Source: Bradyrhizobium lablabi | GTDB taxonomy: Bacteria > Pseudomonadota > Alphaproteobacteria > Rhizobiales > Xanthobacteraceae | Assembly (NCBI RefSeq): GCF_018129385.1 | Contig: NZ_JAFCLN010000016.1 | Span: 1 to 64,000 of the forward strand | DNA: 64,000 bases | Reading direction: 5' to 3' | In this document: positions 60,439 through 64,000 of the stretch, in pieces | Position numbering within the stretch: position 1 is the stretch's first letter | How the letters are laid out: each line of letters starts with the position of its first letter | Made by a program: the position numbers and the translations under genes | Notes under the pieces: model-generated | Seen by the model: the letters and a program-made list of their open reading frames with translations, nothing else | Told to the model about the DNA's origin: nothing | Database searches by the model: none

Positions 60439-61343
60439 CTCCGCCTTTGAATGGGATTGAGCCTGTCACGCAGCGTATCGCCGAGCAGATTGCCGGACAG
60501 CACGGTCGCCATGAGCGCGAGGCCGGGGCAGACGGAAATCCACCAGGCTCTTTCGAGATAGCCGCGACCGTCTGCGATCATCGTGCCCCAGGAAGGATCG
60601 GGAGGCTGCACGCCAAGCCCGAGGAAAGACAGCGTGGCTTCCAGGATGATGATCAAGCCGACATCGAGCGTCGCGAGGACGATGAAGGTACCGAGCACGT
60701 TCGGCAGGATGTGATGGGCGATGATTCTGAGCGGCGATGCCCCTCCAAGCTTCGCCAACAGCACGAAATCCCGGCTCTTGAGCGACAGTGCTTCCGAGCG
60801 AATGACGCGTGCGAACCGCGCCCAGTTGGCGAGCGTAAGAACGATAACGATGTTTGCGAAACTCGGACCGACGGCACCGACCAGGACGAGCGCAAGAATG
60901 ACGGCCGGCAGTGAAAACTGCACGTCGGCGATCCACATTACCGCTCTGTCGACGGCGCCGCCGAAATAACCCGCGACGAGGCCAAGAAGCGTGCCGAAGG
61001 CGCCCGCCAGCGCCACGGCGCAGGCGGCAATGAGCAGCGAGACCTGCCCACCCCAGATCACGCGCGACAGCACATCGCGCCCGAGTTGGTCGGTCCCGAA
61101 CCAATGCTGCACGGAGGGAGCTTGAAGAGCCTTGTCGAGGCCAATCTCGTTTGGATCGTAAGGCGCCACGAAGGCGGCCAGCAGCGCCGAGCCGAAGACG
61201 ATGACAAGCAGAATGACGGCGACCCAGACCTGCAACGAAGTGAGCCAGCGCGAGGAGCGCTGCGCCGCGCTGGTCGCAAGCGTGCGATCCTTTGCGCCCG
61301 TCCGTCGCAGCACGGGTCCATCTGGCGAGGGAGCCTCAAGCAT
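60432..61343 (-). CDS. ABC transporter permease (OppC/DppC type)
   Basis: A 303-residue membrane protein from ATG 61343, chosen to overlap the OppB-type stop by 8 bp. It has the OppC N-terminal segment (WVAVILLVIVFGSALLAAFV), HWFGTDQLGRDVLSRVIWG and the EAA loop (GGASPLRIIAHHILPNV). It forms the channel with the OppB-type permease. Confidence 0.93.
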   Translation of the reverse strand: MLEAPSPDGPVLRRTGAKDRTLATSAAQRSSRWLTSLQVWVAVILLVIVFGSALLAAFVAPYDPNEIGLDKALQAPSVQHWFGTDQLGRDVLSRVIWGGQVSLLIAACAVALAGAFGTLLGLVAGYFGGAVDRAVMWIADVQFSLPAVILALVLVGAVGPSFANIVIVLTLANWARFARVIRSEALSLKSRDFVLLAKLGGASPLRIIAHHILPNVLGTFIVLATLDVGLIIILEATLSFLGLGVQPPDPSWGTMIADGRGYLERAWWISVCPGLALMATVLSGNLLGDTLRDRLNPIQRRRW

Positions 61344-62253
61344 AGCGGATGCGCGGGTCGATATAGGCGTAGAGGAGGTCAACCGTGAGATTGATCGCGG
61401 TGAACATCAGGGCGGAAAGGGTCACGGCGGCCTGAACGACCGCGTAGTCGAGGTTCGCGATCGAATCGAGGATGAGCTTGCCCATTCCGGGCCAGGCGAA
61501 AACCGACTCGATCGATACCGCGCCGCCCATCAGAATGCCGAACTGGAGCGAGGCAAAGGTGAGAACCGGAAGCGCTGCGTTCTTGAGCGCGTGCTTGTAG
61601 ACGACGGCCCGCTCGGGCACCCCCTTGATCCGCGCCATCTTGACGTATTCGGAGGTCAGAACCTCCATCATGTTGGAGCGCGTCAGCCGCATCAGACCGG
61701 CGGCGGAGTACCATCCGAGGGCGATGGACGGCATAATGAGATATTGCGGGCCGCCATAGCCGCTCGTCGGCAACCAGCCGAGCTGGACGGAGAAGACAAG
61801 CACGAATATCAGCCCGAAGAAGAAGGGCGGCGCCGCCTGACCGAACAGGGCGATGCCCTTGGCCAGAAAGTCGATCCAGCCGTCCGGGCGAACGGCCGAG
61901 GCAACACCCAGCGGCACTCCGACAAGGATTCCGATCGCGAGCGAGGTGCATGTGAGCAGAAGCGTCGGACCTATCCGCCCCAGCACGACATCGAGAGCCG
62001 GCAAGCTGAAGCGATATGACATCCCCATATCGCCATGGAGCAATTGCAGCAGATAGCGCCAGTACTGGACCACGACCGGATCCGACAGACCCATCTGCTG
62101 GCGCAGCAACTCGCGATCCGCCTCCGTTGCCTCGGGAGGCAGCATCAGGTGGGTCGGATCGCCGATCAGGCGGATGATCACGAAGATGATCATGGTGACG
62201 AGCAGCACCGTCACGATCGACTGCGCGATCCGGATGGTCAGGTAGCGGAGCAT
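61336..62253 (-). CDS. ABC transporter permease (OppB/DppB type)
   Basis: A 305-residue membrane protein from ATG 62253; the frame upstream to 62334 overlaps receptor B and was not used. It begins MLRYLTIRIAQSIVTVLLVTM and has GDMGMSYRFSLP and the EAA loop (KGVPERAVVYKHALKNAALPV). It lies 23 bp after receptor B on the same strand. Confidence 0.93.
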   Translation of the reverse strand: MLRYLTIRIAQSIVTVLLVTMIIFVIIRLIGDPTHLMLPPEATEADRELLRQQMGLSDPVVVQYWRYLLQLLHGDMGMSYRFSLPALDVVLGRIGPTLLLTCTSLAIGILVGVPLGVASAVRPDGWIDFLAKGIALFGQAAPPFFFGLIFVLVFSVQLGWLPTSGYGGPQYLIMPSIALGWYSAAGLMRLTRSNMMEVLTSEYVKMARIKGVPERAVVYKHALKNAALPVLTFASLQFGILMGGAVSIESVFAWPGMGKLILDSIANLDYAVVQAAVTLSALMFTAINLTVDLLYAYIDPRIRYA

Positions 62254-62276
62254 TGCCGCATCTTGCCTCGTGCCCG

Positions 62277-63818
62277 TTATTTCCAGCGGATCGTGCGCAG
62301 GTCGTACCAGGCGATGCCCGGCTGTGGCGTCCAATCCAACTCGCTGTCGGCGCCGTAGACGTAGAAGATCTCGGTGATCAGCACGGCCTGCGCATCATCG
62401 TGCAGGATCGAGCCGATCCGCTTGAAGATGCGATCGCGTTCGGACCGATCGGCGTTCTTGTTCGCCTCGAGGATCAGATCTTCGATCTCGGGATTCGAGT
62501 AGTCGGACCAGGTGCCGGTCTTGCTCGCCGCCCCCGTCACCGGATGGATCGGATCGAAGATGGCGTTCGACATCTGCATCAAGGTCATCGGCCCGCTCTT
62601 GTGGGTGTTGTTGAGCCGGCTCCAGGCCGCGTAGTCGATCCTTTGAATCTTCGCCTTGATGCCGACCTGCGACCAATAGGCGGCCAGTGTCTCGGCGATC
62701 TCCTTTGGCCAATCGCTCGACGAATAGATCGATATCTCGAAGCCGTTGGGATAGCCGGCCTCTTTCAGAAGTTGTTTCGCCTTGGCGGGATTGTAGCCGT
62801 AGGGCTTGAGATCGCGGTTCACGCCGTAAGAATAGTAGGACGAGATGTAGCTCGTGAGCGGCGCCCCGGCGCCGTGCAGCACGTTCTTGATCAATGCGTT
62901 GACGTCGATGGCGTAGTTGAGGGCAAGCCGCACTTTCGCTTTCGAAATCGGCGACGACTCATCGTTGGCGTAGAGCCGAACCCCGAGCGGGCTTCCGATC
63001 GGGACGGAGTGAACCTTGAGCCCGGGCGTCTTCTTGAGGCGTTCGATCTCGGCGGAGGGAATGCCGTCGCTCAGATCGACCTCGCCTGTCAGGAGCGCGT
63101 TCACCCGGCTCGAGGGCTCTTCGATCAGACGCATGATAAGACGCTTGATGCCGGGTTTCGGACCGAAATAGTCGTCAAAGCGCTCGAAGGTGACGGACTG
63201 GCCGATCTTCTGTTCGACGAAGCGATACGGCCCGGTTCCGATGGGGGCGCGCGCAAAGGCCTCGGGGCTTCCGAGCGATTGCGCATAGGCCTTGGGCACG
63301 ATGAAGAGATAGCCGGCGATCTTGTTGAGGAACGCGCCGTCCGGTTCCTTGAGCGTGAAGACGACCGTCTTCGCATCCTTGGCCTCGGATTTGGCGACGA
63401 CGGGTGCGAAGGCCGGACGGCGCGTGCTCTTCACGGCCGGATCGAGAATGCGGTCCATCGAATAGGCCACGTCTTCGGCCGTCATGAGCTGTCCGTTGTG
63501 AAACTTCACGTCGGTCCGCAGCGTGAACGTGTAGCTGAGACCGTCCGCGGATCGGGTCATGCCGGTCGCCAGGCTCGGCACGATGTCGCCCTTGCGGTCG
63601 AGCGCGTAGAGCGTGTCGTAGAGTTGCCAGCCGTAGCGCTGGGAATCGCCGCTCGCGGTGACCTGCCCGTCCAGATTGAATATCTCCTTGCTCACCGCCA
63701 TGACGACCGTGTCGCGGTCGACGGCCGGCTTGCCGCCGATCGCGGCGGCCGGAACAGGCGCGAGAAGCACCGTCAGGCAGGAGAGCATCCGAAGATGCGG
63801 CGCAATGCCAGTTTTCAT
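62277..63818 (-). CDS. ABC substrate-binding protein (DppA/OppA family), receptor B
   Basis: The 513-residue SBP_bac_5 receptor has a signal peptide (LSCLTVLLAPVPAAA) and motifs DVAYSMDRILDPAVKS and KVRLALNYAIDVNALIK. GGGAGGG precedes the ATG. It is the first gene of the complete Dpp/Opp-type operon 63818-58475 and is a paralogue of receptor A. The ligand could be a peptide, opine or organosulfur compound. Confidence 0.92.
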   Translation of the reverse strand: MKTGIAPHLRMLSCLTVLLAPVPAAAIGGKPAVDRDTVVMAVSKEIFNLDGQVTASGDSQRYGWQLYDTLYALDRKGDIVPSLATGMTRSADGLSYTFTLRTDVKFHNGQLMTAEDVAYSMDRILDPAVKSTRRPAFAPVVAKSEAKDAKTVVFTLKEPDGAFLNKIAGYLFIVPKAYAQSLGSPEAFARAPIGTGPYRFVEQKIGQSVTFERFDDYFGPKPGIKRLIMRLIEEPSSRVNALLTGEVDLSDGIPSAEIERLKKTPGLKVHSVPIGSPLGVRLYANDESSPISKAKVRLALNYAIDVNALIKNVLHGAGAPLTSYISSYYSYGVNRDLKPYGYNPAKAKQLLKEAGYPNGFEISIYSSSDWPKEIAETLAAYWSQVGIKAKIQRIDYAAWSRLNNTHKSGPMTLMQMSNAIFDPIHPVTGAASKTGTWSDYSNPEIEDLILEANKNADRSERDRIFKRIGSILHDDAQAVLITEIFYVYGADSELDWTPQPGIAWYDLRTIRWK

Positions 63819-63829
63819 GGTGCCCTCCC

Positions 63830-64000
63830 TCAGCCGCCCCGGCGGGTTTCCGGCCCGCCGCTGACATAGATGACCTGGCCGGAAACGTAGGAGGCCTCGT
63901 CGTCGGCGAGGAAAGCGACTACGGCGGCGACGTCGGCCGGAACCCCAACACGTCCGACCGCGATACCCTTTGCGCGCTCCGCCTTGTAGGCCTCCGGATC
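63830..64000 (-). CDS. Short-chain dehydrogenase/reductase (3' end only)
   Basis: The visible 56 codons and TGA stop (63830-63832) give a typical SDR C-terminus: AKGIAVGRVGVPADVAAVV, FLADDEASYVSGQVIYVSGG. This matches the end of 3-oxoacyl-ACP reductase-like enzymes. The catalytic Tyr/Lys and the cofactor motif lie outside the window. It is 12 bp upstream of the receptor B start on the same strand and so probably belongs to that operon. Confidence 0.85.
   Translation of the reverse strand, partial: DPEAYKAERAKGIAVGRVGVPADVAAVVAFLADDEASYVSGQVIYVSGGPETRRGG

Noticed and set aside
62253..63869. 538-codon plus-strand ORF
   Set aside because: It is antisense to receptor B, which has a signal peptide and family motifs.
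1..64000. Whole window considered as an integrated phage or integrative element
   Set aside because: I saw no integrase, phage, conjugation or tRNA-border sequence; the only mobile element is the single IS481 copy.

Overview
The window looks like an accessory, catabolism-rich stretch of an alphaproteobacterial chromosome, most likely Bradyrhizobium or a close relative. The evidence is high G+C with GC-rich third positions, many solute-binding-protein-dependent ABC transporters, a TctC/Bug receptor, repeated LysR/IclR/GntR/MarR regulators next to catabolic operons, an IS481-family element, and a palindromic intergenic element of a type I associate with Bradyrhizobium. I see no rRNA, tRNA, CRISPR array or phage genes. 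Gene assignments rest on reading motifs by eye; no database search was run.

Region by region. (1) 1-7807: two tandem minus-strand copies of a giant secreted-type protein (NodB-like deacetylase domain, RTX-like Gly/Asp stretch, cadherin/VCBS domain, six 48-residue FG-GAP-like repeats). One copy is cut by the window edge. The shared coding DNA appears identical while the upstream DNA has diverged. (2) 7808-8910: a gene-poor stretch with two 15-bp palindromes, a textbook sigma-54 element and a 32-codon ORF ending Cys-Cys. (3) 8911-16582: IclR regulator, gamma-glutamyltransferase, NitT/TauT-type ABC transporter, histone-deacetylase-fold amidohydrolase and class III aminotransferase, plausibly for acylated or gamma-glutamylated amines. 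(4) 16822-23297: six-gene minus-strand operon with two paralogous alpha/beta hydrolases enclosing a BtrH-like protein and another NitT/TauT-type transporter. A divergent XRE-cupin regulator (23551-24165) has the same 17-bp operator-like palindrome on both sides. (5) 24229-27861: PuuE-like deacetylase, ACMSD-like amidohydrolase, isochorismatase-family hydrolase and a divergent GntR regulator. (6) 27997-29158: palindromic repeat and an IS481 element with a 6-bp target duplication.

(7) 29154-42924: a ferric-type ABC transporter, a small Rieske protein, two Asp-x-His amidohydrolases, two Rieske oxygenases, one oxygenase reductase, two extra AfuA-like binding proteins and two convergent MarR regulators. 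This reads as an aromatic-acid uptake and ring-oxygenation island. (8) 42994-54478: TctC receptor, FAD-dependent hydroxylase with divergent LysR, EamA exporter, two SMP-30/royal-jelly-like periplasmic proteins, a GlcG/HbpS protein, a secreted cupin, a zinc-independent medium-chain reductase, a second LysR and a YeiH-family membrane protein. (9) 54515-64000: two DppA-like binding proteins, a complete Dpp/Opp-type ABC system, an SsuD-like flavin monooxygenase, an acyl-CoA-dehydrogenase-fold flavoprotein and the 3' end of an SDR gene. With YeiH nearby this may be an organosulfur-scavenging cluster.

The general logic is a series of modules, each pairing a regulator with high-affinity uptake and two to four hydrolases or oxygenases. 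The substrates cannot be named from sequence alone.
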